A stretch of DNA of 64,000 bases from Gracilariopsis chorda. Its lineage: Eukaryota; Rhodophyta; Florideophyceae; Gracilariales; Gracilariaceae. The stretch lies in the NCBI GenBank assembly GCA_003194525.1, contig NBIV01000121.1, forward strand, positions 184,637-248,636, in the 5' to 3' direction. The notes below the pieces were generated by a model, which saw only the letters and a list, made by a program, of their open reading frames with translations, was not told where the DNA came from and searched no databases. Of the stretch, positions 10,584 to 21,621 are shown piece after piece; the stretch's first letter is position 1; each line of letters begins with the position of its first letter. The translations under genes and the position numbers were made by a program.

Positions 10584-12697
10584 ATGTCTCGGCGACCATC
10601 CTCCGCCGAACCCGTTGTCACGCGGAGTCGTTCCGTCAGTGACGTGGAACAGGCAGAGATCTCGAAGGTCCCCGCTGGCCACCCTCGACGTGCCACCTTG
10701 AAAGGCAAGTCGAAGGGCCAAGACTCGTCGAGAGCCCAGAAACCCCCGCCTAAGGCGTTGAAGGACGCTCCCAACTCTGGTGTCGACCCGGCTTCTGCCG
10801 ATGTAGCTGCACCCCGGAGGGGAGACCCCGATACCGACGCCCCCCTAGTGTCCAAGCGCAGCTTGAGGAGATGCGTGAAGCACACAATGCCCTCGTGGAG
10901 GAGTTTGAAGTCCTGCGTGTCAGGTTTGATACCTCTTCTATGAAGGATTTGGCTGAGGACATTCGCCTTTTAAGGGCGGATGTCAACACTGTGTTGGAAT
11001 GTTTTGGTGGTCCTGCCAACTATGTTGAGAATGTGGAAACCTGATTTGATCGTGTCAGTGCCCGTCTGAGGACGTTGGAGCAAACTATCTTGATGGATGA
11101 CAACGTCCCGGGTGAGGCCGCTGCTGTCTCGCAAAAAGCGAAGCGCGAGAAGAAAGATTCTACCCGCCGCACTCGTAAGAAGCAGCCCAAGCACGATCCC
11201 GACTCGTCGGATTCCTCCCTGTCTTCACAGGATTCTCACCATTCAGATTGTTCGGTGTCGTCGGATTCTTCGTCGGACGATGATCGTCGCCGACGCCCGT
11301 CCCATTCTAAACGGTCTTCTTCCACCCAAGGTGTGATTCGCCCCCGGAAGAAGGGAAGGAAACACTTAGGATTGAGGGAACTCAAATGTACTAATCACCT
11401 CTACAAGAGGTTGGTATCGTACCGATATTATCGGCTTGAGGACTCCTCATTGGATCGTACACCCCGTGGTACGGGTAAGGTGAAGGACTGCATAAAGCGT
11501 ATGCAGCTTTCCCTTCGTAACCAGTCCTTTTCTGGAGAAAATCCCATATTGGTGTTAGACTTCCTCGGAAGGTTCGTTTCCGAAGCGGACATACTTGGTA
11601 TGAACGAAGGACAGGCGTTTATTGCCCTACCGTATTTTCTACGTGGACTCGCCGAGGATCAATACAACTCTGTAAGAGGTTCTTCCCGAGCCTCCGAAGG
11701 AGGTGTAACGTGCTGGCCGGAAGCGGTTCAGTACCTCTTGCGATCCTACGCGACGAACAACCCTATTCAAGCGGCTATTCTCGCTTTACGCGATACCCGC
11801 CAGAAATCTGGAAAGACGGAAACCGAATTCTCGGTACGCCTTAATAAGGCTTTCCACAGGTGTGGCAATGTTTACTCCTCTGGAGAGCGCTGCACCATGT
11901 ATATCGATGGATTAGATCCGGCAATCCGTACGCTGGTGGCCCGATATCGGGAGGATCGTCGTAACACCACCTACCTGGAGTTGATTCAACACGCGCAAGC
12001 GGAAGGCGATGCACTTCGAGCTCGTATCCCTGCATCGAAGTTTCGTCCCGCCAAGGCGTTGATGATGGAAGCCAGCTCACCATCTTTATCGCTAGCAGCG
12101 AGTGGACGCCCTTCAAGGGACTACGATAACGTTTACCTCGCTCAGGCCGGTGCTCAGTCTATTCCGACCACGGAACTGCCGTCCACGACGGATGCGTCCT
12201 ACGACACAGCTCAGGAGAATTCCCTGCTGTATGTTGACGGACCCCGTGTTCACGGACCTCGCATTCCCCATTCGAATGGTGCCCTCCGGCAGAGTCGTCC
12301 CGGATGGAAGGATACCCGCCCAGTGGTGAGACACACAGATGCTCGTTCCGGTCAGGCGCCCCCACGCTCTGGAGTCATATGCCACATATGTTACGAACAC
12401 GGTCACATTTCACCGGACTGCATCCTCACTTTGAGAGAAGTAACCCGAGTGATCGGTAACTATGAAGCCCTTACTCCAGCGGAGAAGCAGACCGTTCCGA
12501 TTGCCTCGTACTTACGAGCGAAGACGGACTTCCCCCGGAATATCCCGGATACGAACCCGCGACACGCGTTGCTTTCCCCTGCTGAGCAGGTCACTAACCC
12601 CCGTCTTGTTCGACAAGACACCCCCGCTAACGCTCCACTGCTAGTGGTTCAGGATTCTGAGACCCCGCCTCAGGCGGAACGGGCTCAGGAAAACTGA
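10584..12697 (+). pseudogene. Gypsy-2 Gag
   Basis: The start at 10584 is chosen because MSRRPSSAEPVVTRSRS aligns with the start of the intact Gypsy-6 Gag (MSRNPSDAEPVVTRSRS). After an N-terminal basic/disordered part the frame shifts near 10850. A CGA-to-TGA type stop lies at 11042. From 11075 to 12697 it is open (about 540 residues): a Ser/Asp-rich low-complexity stretch, the conserved capsid core (KDCIKRMQLSLRNQSFSGEN, YFLRGLAEDQYNSVRGSSRA) and one zinc knuckle CHICYEHGHISPDC near 12380. Gag forms the particle and binds RNA. Apart from the two breaks it matches the Gypsy-6 protein over its length. Confidence 0.85.
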
Positions 12698-12721
12698 TTT
12701 CGGGAGTCTCCCCTACGGGAG
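12688..12721 (+). promoter_or_regulatory. Putative -1 ribosomal frameshift signal, Gypsy-2 gag-pol
   Basis: Gag ends with codons GAA AAC TGA, giving G-GAA-AAC at 12688-12694. The pol frame is open across this point in the -1 register (next codon CTG at 12694). A stem GGGAG-t-CTCCC follows after 7 nt (12702-12712), and an overlapping alternative CTCCC-ctac-GGGAG lies at 12708-12721. The same arrangement is present at the Gypsy-6 junction. Confidence 0.65.
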
Positions 12722-14562
12722 AGGCGCCCTCAGAGTTGGGGTTGAAGGCGCCCGAGGCGTCACTGCCTCGCTCCCCGGTCAAAATCCTTACTAGGAAACA
12801 GGCCGTCTCAGACGTGAACTCTGAACACTTTAGTGTTCTGCGTCGACCGTGGAAACGTGTTCGAAACAACCGGTTCCCGGACAGAGTTTTGGTAATGGCC
12901 AAGAGAAACTACAAGGTATATGCTGACCTTGGCCTTTCCACCCAGTTTATGGTGCGAGTTCTCACTGTTTTGGACACAGGTGCAGGCCGGAACTTCATCG
13001 TTGAGTCGCTCCTGCCACCGTCATTGCAGTCTCAGATCCGCCATGGCGTGATACCGGATGTCGCGGATGCGAATGATAACCCGTTATCAACGGTTGGGAC
13101 AATCGACCTGGTCGTGCGCCTTGGCTCCTTTCTTGTGAAACTCAACTTTATTGTTTTTCGGAAACTTGCCGCCTTTTTGATCTTGGGATGCGACTTCTGT
13201 GACAGATTCGTCGATGCCATCAGGCCCCGTCTAAGACGTGTGGAAATGGAAGACGGCTCCTCTGTTTCGATCGTACGTCGTCCTCTACGACGTGCCTCGA
13301 AGAAGCACGTTCTATTACCTGCTTTGCAGGAACCCCCACCAGCTTCCCGGGACTCTACAAAGCTCCGCGTTGCCGCGTCTGTCCAACTTCCACCGGAATC
13401 CCAAGTTTGGGTACGAGTCACTTCCCGTCAACACTGTTTACGAGTAATTCAACCCCTTTCATCCTCATATGATAGGTATCAACTCGCCGTGGCGAATGGA
13501 GTAGCTCAAATTGAGCCCGAAAAGCCGTTCAACGTGCTGGTTGTCAATCTAGGCTCTACGCTCCAGTCACTGGTGAAAAACCAAGTCGTTGGTTCGGTAA
13601 TGCCCCACCCCACCGCGATGGTTCCCACGAGAATGACCGCCGCCGATGTTCTCGGTCTCGTTCACTCTAAGGAGGGGGAGGACACTGCCGTCCAAATGTC
13701 GAAATGCTCGGATGCTAAGCCCGTTCAAACGAGTTACGACCGGATTGATCCCGTCAAAGAACTCGAGGAACTCGAGCTCGGTCATGTGCCGGAATCGCAC
13801 CGTGAACGTCTCCGTGAGGTGCTACGGAATTTCACCACGATGTGGGATGGCTCCCTAGGGGAGATTACTACAACGGAGCACCGGACTGACTTGCTACCTG
13901 ATACCAGGCCGATCGCTCAGCACCCCTATAGGACAGGCCCTAAAGCTCGAGAAGAGGAAGAATTCCAAGTGCAAAAGATGCTCCGAGCTGGAGTAATAGA
14001 ACCGGCTCAGCCGCCGTGGGCATCCCCAGTGGTACTGGCTCCAAAACCGGATGGATCCTGGCGCTTTTGCATCGACTACCGTCGACTGAACGCCGTAACC
14101 ATCAAGGATGTGTACCCCATCCCAAGAATGGATGAGTACATCGATTCAATCGGAAATGCTACCGTTTTCACGGCTCTAGACGCCAATTGGGGATACTGGC
14201 AGGTGCCTGTCAGGGAACAGGACCGCGACAAGACTGCTTTTGTTTGTCACTCCGGACTCTACCGTTTCAAACGGATGCCTTTTGGTTTGACCAATGCTCC
14301 CGCTACTTTCCAGCGTGCTATCGACATACTACTGGCTCGCTTCAAATGGCGTACATGCCTCGTCTACCTGGACGATATCATAGTATTCTCAGATAATCTG
14401 GATGACCACCTCACACACGTGAGAGATACCATGACCACGCTACGTGAGGCTGGAGTTACTCTCAAGTTGAGGAAATGTGAGTTCTTTACAGATACAGTGA
14501 AGTATCTGGGGCACATAATCCGCCCTGGGCGTGTGATTATCGAGGAAGCTCGAGTTAAGTAG
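12694..14562 (+). pseudogene. Gypsy-2 Pol: protease and reverse transcriptase
   Basis: Protease motif LTVLDTGAGRNFIVE near 12965 with FLILGCDFCDRF as the second conserved part. RT follows: SPVVLAPKPDGSWRFCIDYR, TALDANWGYWQVPV, PFGLTNAPATFQRA and the catalytic box LVYLDDIIVFS near 14350, so the YxDD is intact. Then LRKCEFFTDTVKYLGHIIRP. A TAG at 14560 (VK-stop-LRQAKEP) ends the open frame, and RNase H continues in the same frame. The protein would be made only by the -1 shift from Gag. Confidence 0.88.
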
Positions 14563-15456
14563 CTCCGTCAAGCGAAGGAACCCGCCACTCAAACGGAACT
14601 ACGCTCCTTTCTAGGATTAGTCAACGTCTATCGACGGTTTATCCCGAATTGTGCGGATATCTCAGCACCCTTGAACGCGCTCTTGCGGAAAGGCCAACCA
14701 CCGAAATTGGAACCCTTTACGTCCGTCGAGACGAAGGCGTTTAACTCCCTCAAGGAGGCTGTAACATCAGCACCGATCTTATCGTTACCGAAACTCGGAC
14801 TACCGTTTACCGTAGACACGGATGCTAGTGACTACCAAGTAGGTTGCGCTCTCTTTCAGACAACTCCCGAAGGAGAACGAACCCCTATTGGGTACTGGTC
14901 ACGCTCACTGAATGTTCACGAGCGGAATTACTCCGTCTCGGAGAAAGAGTGTCTTGCAGTTGTGTGGGCACTCTACACTCTCCGCCCCTATCTTATGAGT
15001 GTGCACTTCACCGTTTACACGGATCACTCGTCATTACGATGGCTCATGACAGTCTCTGAACCGTCAGGCCGCTTAATGCGTTGGAGGCTCCGCCTTGCAG
15101 AATTCGACTTCGAGGTGATCTACAAGAAGGGCACAAAGAACGCTCAGGCGGACGCGCTGTCGCGTTTACCCACGAATGGTGAAACTCTACCACTGGGGAC
15201 GAGTACATTCCTTGCTTCGTCGTCGACGGTCGAGAACCGGAGGCCCCGGACCGTGAACCCGATAACTCGGATGAAGAACCGGAATCGGATGATGAACTGG
15301 ACGCACTACTCGTCTCGGACGATGCTCAGAAACCCCCACCGGGTAATTTCGTGCCAATACCCCCGGAGGAGATGGTCAGAGAACAACAAGGTGATCCCTT
15401 CTGTACTCAGATTCGCGCCTGACTTAATGGCGGTGCGCAACTCCCTTTCGAGGTGA
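14563..15456 (+). pseudogene. Gypsy-2 Pol: RT thumb and RNase H
   Basis: The same frame as the preceding RT. It contains SFLGLVNVYRRFIPN (RT-RNase H linker), FTVDTDASDYQVGCALF (first RNase H Asp), SEKECLAVVWAL, TDHSSLRWLM and AQADALSRLP, the standard end of gypsy RNase H. After about 15190 the protein no longer aligns with the Gypsy-5 product, which continues in another frame, so a frameshift lies near 15195. The rest of this frame to 15456 is out of register. Confidence 0.85.
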
Positions 15457-16130
15457 ATGATGTTGGATACCTCGTCAGGACGGTTCAAACAACCCCACAG
15501 GTAATGGTACCGCATACTCTACAATCTAGAGTGTTGCACTTGTCGCACTATGCAAAACTTGGTGGACACGCCGGTGGACGGAAACTTTACCTTACGTTGC
15601 GACGGAGTTACTATTGGCCAGCCATGGCTGTGGACTGCTACGCGACTGTGCGGTCATGCACGGAGTGTGCCAAAAACTGGGTCAAACTCCGGAAGCACTC
15701 AACGAAGTTGAAGTTATTTCCAGCACGGGCCCCTCTCGAGTTTGTCGCAATTGACCTCTTGGGACCGCTGCTCACCACAAAGCGTGGACATAAGTTTTTA
15801 CTTGTTATCACGGATCGTTTCTCCAAGTTGGTTCGCACCGTACCTTTACGGAAGATATCCGCTTTCGCGGTGGCGCAAGCCTTCGTCACCCATTGGTTCT
15901 TTGTCTACGGACCACCGGTTAACATTCTATCCGATAACGGAAAGCAATTCGCATCGCGATTCTTTGAGGACGTGTGTCGGATTCTCGATATCAAGAATCT
16001 GTTCACAACGACCTACCACCCAGTGTAATGGCCAAGTTGAGCGGTTTAACCGAATACTGTTAGTCTCTCTCTGTTCTTAAGTTGCTGATCACCCCAAAAC
16101 ATGGGACCTGTACACTGACGCCTTGACGTT
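15453..16130 (+). pseudogene. Gypsy-2 Pol: integrase zinc finger and core
   Basis: The HHCC finger is visible: H in HLSHYAKLGGHAGGR, CTECAKN near 15660. Core Asp in EFVAIDLLGPLL, Asp in NILSDNGKQFASR. A 1-bp loss near 16024 (HPV-stop where the related copy reads HPQCNGQVERFN) disrupts the frame just before the Glu region, which is readable as NGQVERFNRI in the next frame. A TAA occurs at about 16079. The catalytic residues were intact before these late mutations. Confidence 0.85.
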
Positions 16131-18245
16131 TGCGTATAACACACAGGTACACCGTACAACGGGTTTGACTCCATTTGAATTGGTACTTTCGCATCATCCG
16201 CCCGCCGTAGCGTTGGAACCCCAGCCTACGCTGGCGAACTTCCCTTCCGTGAAGGATTATCGCCAACGATGGAAAGCGTGGCTTACGAAGTTAATCCCGG
16301 TCGCCCGGAGCTCCATGGCACGAGCACAGGCCGCGTACAAGCGTGATTTTGACTCTCGTGTACGAGGTACAGCACCGCCAATTACGGAGGGTGACTACGT
16401 CTTCGTCCGTAAGGAGAACTGGAACCCTGATAAGGAGAAACGGCATAAGCTCTCACCCGTCGCGGATGGTCCCTACAAGGTCATATCAGTGGATAACGAC
16501 ACCTTAGTGGTGGAAATGAACGACGCTCATGAGCGGATTTACCGCGATCGCGTTGTTATGGCACCGCCACCCTCCGTAGAGGTTGCTTACCAAGATGAGA
16601 ACCAACACACCCCAGTGGAACAACCCACATCTGTGGTTAACAGGCCTTCTGTGTTGCCACACTCTTCAAGGGGACTCTCAGATATACCGTCCTTATCGGA
16701 CGCAGGCACGAATGGCCTTTCTTCTCTAACGACACCGCGCGGTGTCTATTCCCGCAGTTTGGGCGCTTCTACCACTCCCCATGCCGCTCCATCTAAGGAG
16801 GGGGAGAAGAACCCTAACTCTCGTCGAGAGACTGAAACCGCTTCGTCGCGTCATGACAACAGTGGTGCACGGACCTCCGGACACATCGAAAAGGATAATA
16901 GTGGACCGATAGTTCCGTCTACTGACGTGCCATCTTCGCATTTGCGCGCTACAGCTACCGCTGAACCCTCTCGAGGAAGTTCTACCGCATCTGCGCCAGA
17001 TCGCACTCCCCACCGGGATTCTAGTCGTCAAAATGCACCACGCAGTGGGAAGTCTCTCGCCAAACTGAAATCGTCGCAGGAAACTAATCGACTTCGCGAT
17101 ACTGAACCGGCTGTGCCGTCGAGCGTTGATCCGCATTCCGTGGGTCACGGTTCGTCAACAACAGCTACGCTGGATAATGCAGAGCAGGCCCTCGCGGGAT
17201 CCTCTGAGCCGACTACATCGGACGTGGTAACTCCTACTGCACGGCAGAACACACCGGCCAGGCCGGGCAAGCACACCGTACAGGACGGAAGGAAAACGAC
17301 CAGCATGCTGGATTCTGGTTTAGGACCATCGCACAGTCGCGAACTCACTCCAAGTGTCTCGGTTGATCCCGACAGTGTCGCCGAAGTCGCACCAGTCACT
17401 CCGGAAGGAAAGCACGTCAAAGACGGAAATACTTCGTCGCCGAAGCGAGACAACACACCGGCAGCGCTGTTGCAACCGCCCTCACGTGAGGAGGCGGAAC
17501 GCGACACGGCGCGGACAACCCTCGACCATCCGTTGCAAACGCACGTGACCCCGACACCGTACGGACGGCAAAGGCACCAATCACCGCCCGAGGCGAGCCG
17601 ACGCGTACTGTACGACGCACCGTGGTGCAACCGACTTCGTCGTCTGAAGCACCCCCGTCAAGACAGATATCTACACACAAACCTGTGGTTCGCGACCCAG
17701 ATGCTCATCTTTCAGATGCGTTAGAAGCCCCTCAAAGGGTGTCGTCAATAGACGCCCTCTCAAGGAGTGAAGAAACCGCGAAGCGGGATACGTTAACCCA
17801 CAGCAAGGGTCCCGATACGCACCATCAAGTGTTCGACGCAACCGGCCGTGCCGAGGACCTCCAGGCCCGCGAAGCGGATGAACCTACCCGGAAACCGGTT
17901 AATGACCCCTCTAAGGGCATGGACAGGCAGTACCAAGCCATGCCCCTTCCGGGGAAGACTGTCCAACACCCACCAGTGGTGGTAGAGCCTGCCGTGCAGG
18001 ACGCGATAATGCGAACACGGCGAGGCCGGGAAGTCTACATAACAGGAGTTTGTTGTTGTCCACATTGTGGAACATTCTTACCATCCAGATGGTTACATCC
18101 AGTACCGCGTACGCTGGTACGGTTTCGGGCCCGAATATGATTCGGATGAGCCGATAGAGCACCTCCCACGTTCGAAAGTGGTGTCATATCATCGCAGAAC
18201 GCGAACGGGAATCCCTGCATCGGTGATAAACGCTCAAGTGGGATA
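16123..18245 (+). pseudogene. Gypsy-2 Pol: integrase C-terminus, disordered linker and chromodomain
   Basis: It opens with FAYNTQVHRTTGLTPFELVL (the integrase GPF/Y region) and the SH3-like part (DYVFVRKENWNPDKEKRHKL). About 400 Ser/Thr/Pro-rich residues without recognisable domains follow. The frame breaks at 17722 and again near 18030. The tail YHPDGYIQYRVRWYGFGP and EPIEHLPRSKVVSYHR (18080-18200) is a chromodomain in a shifted frame, ending at 18243. The WEP of the Gypsy-5 copy is DEP here, so one cage aromatic is changed. Confidence 0.8.
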
Positions 18246-18254
18246 AGCAAGCCA

Positions 18255-18330
18255 CTGCGGTGGAAGGAAGGAAATGAAGGATCTAGTTGTGGTGTGGAAA
18301 GGAAGAAAGGAAAGGAAAGAAGAAGGAACA
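18255..18330 (+). other. Purine-rich stretch after Gypsy-2 pol
   Basis: A strand-biased run (ggaaggaaggaaatgaagg ... ggaaaggaagaaaggaaagg) lies just after the pol stop, about 2 kb before the 3' LTR. It resembles a polypurine tract and could act as an extra plus-strand primer or mark an ancestral pol-to-LTR junction before the antisense region was gained. The likely main tract is at 20276-20289. Confidence 0.4.
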
Positions 18331-18459
18331 CAAGTCAACTTGGATTTTATTCGATACGATCGATGGAACACCGACTAGTCGAAGAACTACACTACGTCAC
18401 AAGGTTGCACCCCCATGGTGAGGGAACACGCCCCCTTACGGGTTGGAACCGCCCCCACC

Positions 18460-19026
18460 TTAGTGGTTATTTCCCTGGAGTCGGGCTATCAGAGCATCCC
18501 GCATCGCGGTGACATCGCCACTGGCCTCGTTACCTCCCAGCCCCACTTGGCGGAGGAACTGAGAGATCACGGCAGCCTGACCCGCAGGGGCCACGTTCGC
18601 CTCACCTGGCGTAGAGGACCCACCAGTGGGAAGACCGACCGACGGATCGGATGGCTGACTCGCAGGGGCGACTCCAGAAGCATCCATACCATATGGTTCT
18701 CCCTCCGCCTCGGCGTGACCGGCACCTTCGTTGGGCTCGTTGTCGAACATCGGATCCTCACCGTCGTAGACGTTGTAGTACTCATCGGCGTCAACAAAAC
18801 CGGTCGGATGGTCCTCGGGGATATATCTTGGTGCAAACTGGAGCTCGTTCGCTTCCTCCGCGGAGATCTCACGCCCCTCCCAAGGGTTGAAGTAGATGAA
18901 GTCACCCGCGAGCGGAGTTCGACGCCCTGGAGACAGGTCCTGTATCCTGCTACCGGCAGTACGCCCACTCTGCTCTAGAGGAACCGAAGCGCAGTCAACC
19001 TGGTCGATGAAATCGAGGAGCCCCAC
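18460..19026 (-). pseudogene. Gypsy-2 antisense accessory ORF, distal part
   Basis: About 188 residues on the strand opposite to gag-pol. It has acidic and Gly/Pro-rich composition (for example FNPWEGREISAEEANELQF, then SQFLRQVGLGG). It lies in the same reading frame as the two upstream minus-strand pieces and is separated from the previous one by a single TAA at 19030-19032. No known domain is recognised. No counterpart exists in Gypsy-5, where only about 250 bp separate pol and LTR. Function unknown. Its organised composition suggests a real former protein. Confidence 0.5.
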
Positions 19027-19029
19027 TAC

Positions 19030-19719
19030 TTAGTCAGCGTTTGCCGCACCACCTAGTGGGATTCGTAAGTCCAGCGCTCGGATGGCGGCACGGACCCGCA
19101 ACGGGATGAACCACAGTCTGTACTGGTCATAAACCTCCCAGAGGATGAAAGCCGCTGTGCGGACTGCCCATTCGGTGACCACCACGGACCAGAGCCCAGA
19201 CTGAGGATCCTCGATGAGGTATGAGCCGTAATACGTGATCATGGCAGGCAACTCGATGTAGCAACCTCGGCCCGCTTCGAGATGCGACCACCACGGTGGA
19301 ATCGGAACGTACCGACCCCGTCGGTTGACCACGCGGATGCGTTCGACTTCTACGTTCTGATACGGAATCAAATACCCGATTCGGGACCGTGCTCGCCGCT
19401 CAAAGCGTATCATCGACAAGAAGTTGGCCCTCGCCAAGCGACACATATAGCGTAATTCAGCCCGAATGATCGGTCGTGTCCAGCACATCGCGTCTTGGCG
19501 CGCCACGGGATTGCTTCTCCACGAGAGTGTTTCTAAACCCGCGAGGCGGTCGAGGTACCCCATTTCACCTTGGGTGCGATACAATCCGATGTCGGAGCCC
19601 ATACCATCGGGGATGGGATACTCGAAGGGAGCCCGGCGAAGCCGTTGATGAGCAAGTAAGACCAACGCTGCGTGCGCGGAAGCTGTTGATTCCCGACCCC
19701 GTCGGATTACCGTGTGCAC
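19030..19719 (-). pseudogene. Gypsy-2 antisense accessory ORF, middle part
   Basis: About 229 residues in the same frame as the flanking minus-strand pieces, bounded by in-frame stops at 19741-19743 (TAG) and 19030-19032 (TAA). It is rich in Arg, Trp and Tyr (for example FLSMIRFERRARSRIGYLI, WWSHLEAGRG, FILWEVYDQYRLWF). No motif I know. The hydrophobic patches are short and not clear membrane segments. It could be an accessory product like the antisense genes of some plant Ty3 elements. That comparison is positional only. Confidence 0.55.
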
Positions 19720-19740
19720 GCGTATCGCTACGCAATTGCG

Positions 19741-20254
19741 CTAATCCCACGAAGTGGTCACGATTGCCGGAACGTCACCCGGGAGCATTCCGTTTCCATC
19801 GGTATACATCGCCAGAAGCGCATCGTTGAACACCGCAGTCGGGTGGAACCACGGCGCCAGCCGGAGAGTCATCGCATGTTGCGAAGGCTGCAGCCCGACC
19901 AGCATGTCGTAAGACGGCCACGCTGCCAATACATACCCTCCCGCGGGAGCCGCACTCGCCTTTGCGCCTGTTTGTTGCGACGGAGTCGAGAGACCGCTTT
20001 GCGGTAGAGGCACGGAATGAAATCCGGAGAAGTACTGTAACGGTGCCGGCGCTGCCGTTGTTGTTCATCGTAGATGAAGGAAGCCGAGTAATCGGAGAAG
20101 AAGGCCACGAAAGCGTGTGTGTTGTTGGAAGAACCTCGTGAGAGTTGGTCGCAGATTCGCTGTTCGCAGCTAGGTGCTCGTTACCCACGGTGGGATGGAG
20201 AACCGGCGAGCCGGACTTACATTTAAGGACCTTGCCCGGTGCTTCCGTTGCCAT
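19741..20254 (-). pseudogene. Gypsy-2 antisense accessory ORF, proximal part
   Basis: Candidate start ATG at 20254 (MATEAPGKVLKCKSG). Coding-like sequence then appears in different frames: VAFFSDYSASFIYDEQQ near 20108-20055, and YVLAAWPSYDMLVGLQPS within 20013-19741, the latter in frame with the middle part. A GTAAGT...CACCTAG segment of 51 bp just after the start could be a small intron, but it does not by itself fix the frame. The proximal end lies only about 35 bp from the 3' LTR, so an antisense promoter in the LTR could drive it. Confidence 0.4.
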
Positions 20255-20275
20255 AGTGGATGTAGTACTCGCACC

Positions 20276-20289
20276 TCAGGAGGGGGATA
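20276..20289 (+). other. Polypurine tract of Gypsy-2
   Basis: AGGAGGGGGATA lies directly before the TGAAGTG start of the 3' LTR. Gypsy-5/6 have a similar G-run plus ATA in the same position. Confidence 0.75.
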
Positions 20290-21190
20290 TGAAGTGCAAT
20301 CCTCAAGGAGGAAGACTCAGCGATGCCCTGTGGACTTGGTGTTTTTGCCGCTTTCGCGTGTTTATGATTACTACCGCTATTAGCGGGTGTCTCAGCCCTC
20401 AGCAGATCCCCACTGTCCACCAGGTGCACACCTGTGCATGCGCCGTGTGCCTCCCAAGGCGTGAGTGGACAACGTGTGACACGGATCGTCAGGAGGAGGT
20501 TGGCACCACAGTGTGGACATTTATTTAATTTATATTTATTATTTATTATTTATCTACGCTACAGTAGGGAGATTACTACACTTTATAGTGGCTCGGCGAC
20601 CTCGTTCTGACACTGAGTAAACTTCCCCAACCAGGATTCTTGGCTCTAAGTCTTTTCCGCTTTCGCGAGTCTTCTACGCTCCTCGGAGGTAAAGCCGCGT
20701 TACTAACGGTAGACCTATCCACCCTGCGTCACTAGGAGTACCACCGCCTTGGGCACTTGTCACTTAATTCACCACTGCCGTGTTCTCACCCCTGTATAGG
20801 GTTCCTTTGTACCTTTTTCCGTGATCCCGTTGGCCCACACCCCCGTCGCCCCCGATCGGGCATCCTCCGTATTTCCCTTACCGCACTATCGTGGTTTCTA
20901 CCCCTTTGTGTGGTTGCTCGTCACCGCTGACGCGTGTCTCTCGTGCCGGTATCCCGTGACGTCTTCCCACACTTAGGTGGACTCGTACTCCTTGGAAGGG
21001 CTGTTTTCCCATTCGTGGTGATCCTAATCCTACCGTTTCAACTCTCCCCGCTTGGCGTGAGGGTGAGCCTTGGCTTTACAACCTGACTTTGTCGTGCTCA
21101 TCCGGAGAGGCTCCGTTCGCTGTGTTACCCTCCAGAGGGGAAGATCAGAACGTCTTCGTGTGTTGTCCCGCTTGCGGGTATTGCACTACA
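20290..21190 (+). repeat. Gypsy-2 3' LTR
   Basis: A 901-bp repeat of the 5' LTR, ending TTGCACTACA at 21190. It is followed by agtgg and Copia-B sequence, not by the agtac that precedes the 5' LTR. Confidence 0.9.
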
Positions 21191-21605
21191 AGTGGTTTTG
21201 CATTTTTGTTCTCTGGTGCTGCTGTCTCTTGGAGAAAGAAGAAGCAAAGCATCGTCGCGCAGTCTACAGTGGAAGCAGAGTATGTGGCGATGGCATATGC
21301 AGTTAGGGAATGTCTCTGGCTGCGTAATCTTCTACACGAAATGGAGATTGGAAGTGACATTGGTGTCATTATCTACGGCGATAATCAAGGCATGCTTTCT
21401 CTCTCGCGGGAAAACTCTGGTAGTGAGCGAACGAAGCACATCGATGTTCGTTATCATCTTTTGCGCGATCATGTTGAGAAGAAGAATGTGACTTAAGAAT
21501 ACGAGTCAACTGATTCAATTAGTGCTGGCGTAATGACAAAGAGTGTATCTTCTTTGCTGCACAAACGTCATTGCAAGAAATTGGGAATCAATCTGTTGTA
21601 ATGGT
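21191..21605 (+). pseudogene. Copia-B RNase H (3' end of Pol)
   Basis: Immediately after the Gypsy-2 LTR the plus strand reads SGFAFLFSGAAVSWRKKKQS, AQSTVEAEYVAMAYAVRECL and SERTKHIDVRYHLLRDHV, the classic copia RNase H block. The frame ends at 21496, and a shifted continuation (STDSISAGVMTKSVSSLLHKR) gives the usual tail. The motif is complete from the S-G-[YF]-x-F box on, so Gypsy-2 (or its recombinant end) cuts the gene just upstream of it. Confidence 0.85.
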
Positions 21606-21621
21606 TTAGAACGAGAGGGAG

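Larger units (their letters stand above)
9565..21190 (+). mobile_element. Gypsy-2, 11.6-kb chromovirus with an antisense accessory region
   Basis: LTRs of about 0.9 kb, a primer-binding site 3 bp after the 5' LTR, Gag with a CCHC knuckle, pol in the -1 frame (protease DTGA, RT YLDD, RNase H, integrase, chromodomain), then 2 kb of antisense coding-like sequence, a polypurine tract (AGGAGGGGGAT) and the 3' LTR. It is related to Gypsy-5/6 throughout Gag and Pol. The left flank is Copia-A Gag and the right flank is Copia-B RNase H. The 5-bp flanks (agtac and agtgg) do not match, so the ends may not derive from one insertion. Confidence 0.9.

Noticed and set aside
10098-10642. Overlapping open frames in the Gypsy-2 5' LTR
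   Set aside because: They lie within the LTR and run past its end without motifs, and the 3' LTR copy does not keep them.
17145-17630. Minus-strand 161-residue frame opposite the Gypsy-2 Pol linker
   Set aside because: Shadow of the Ser/Thr/Pro-rich linker. Unlike the 18460-20254 region it has no in-frame neighbours and lies over confirmed sense coding.
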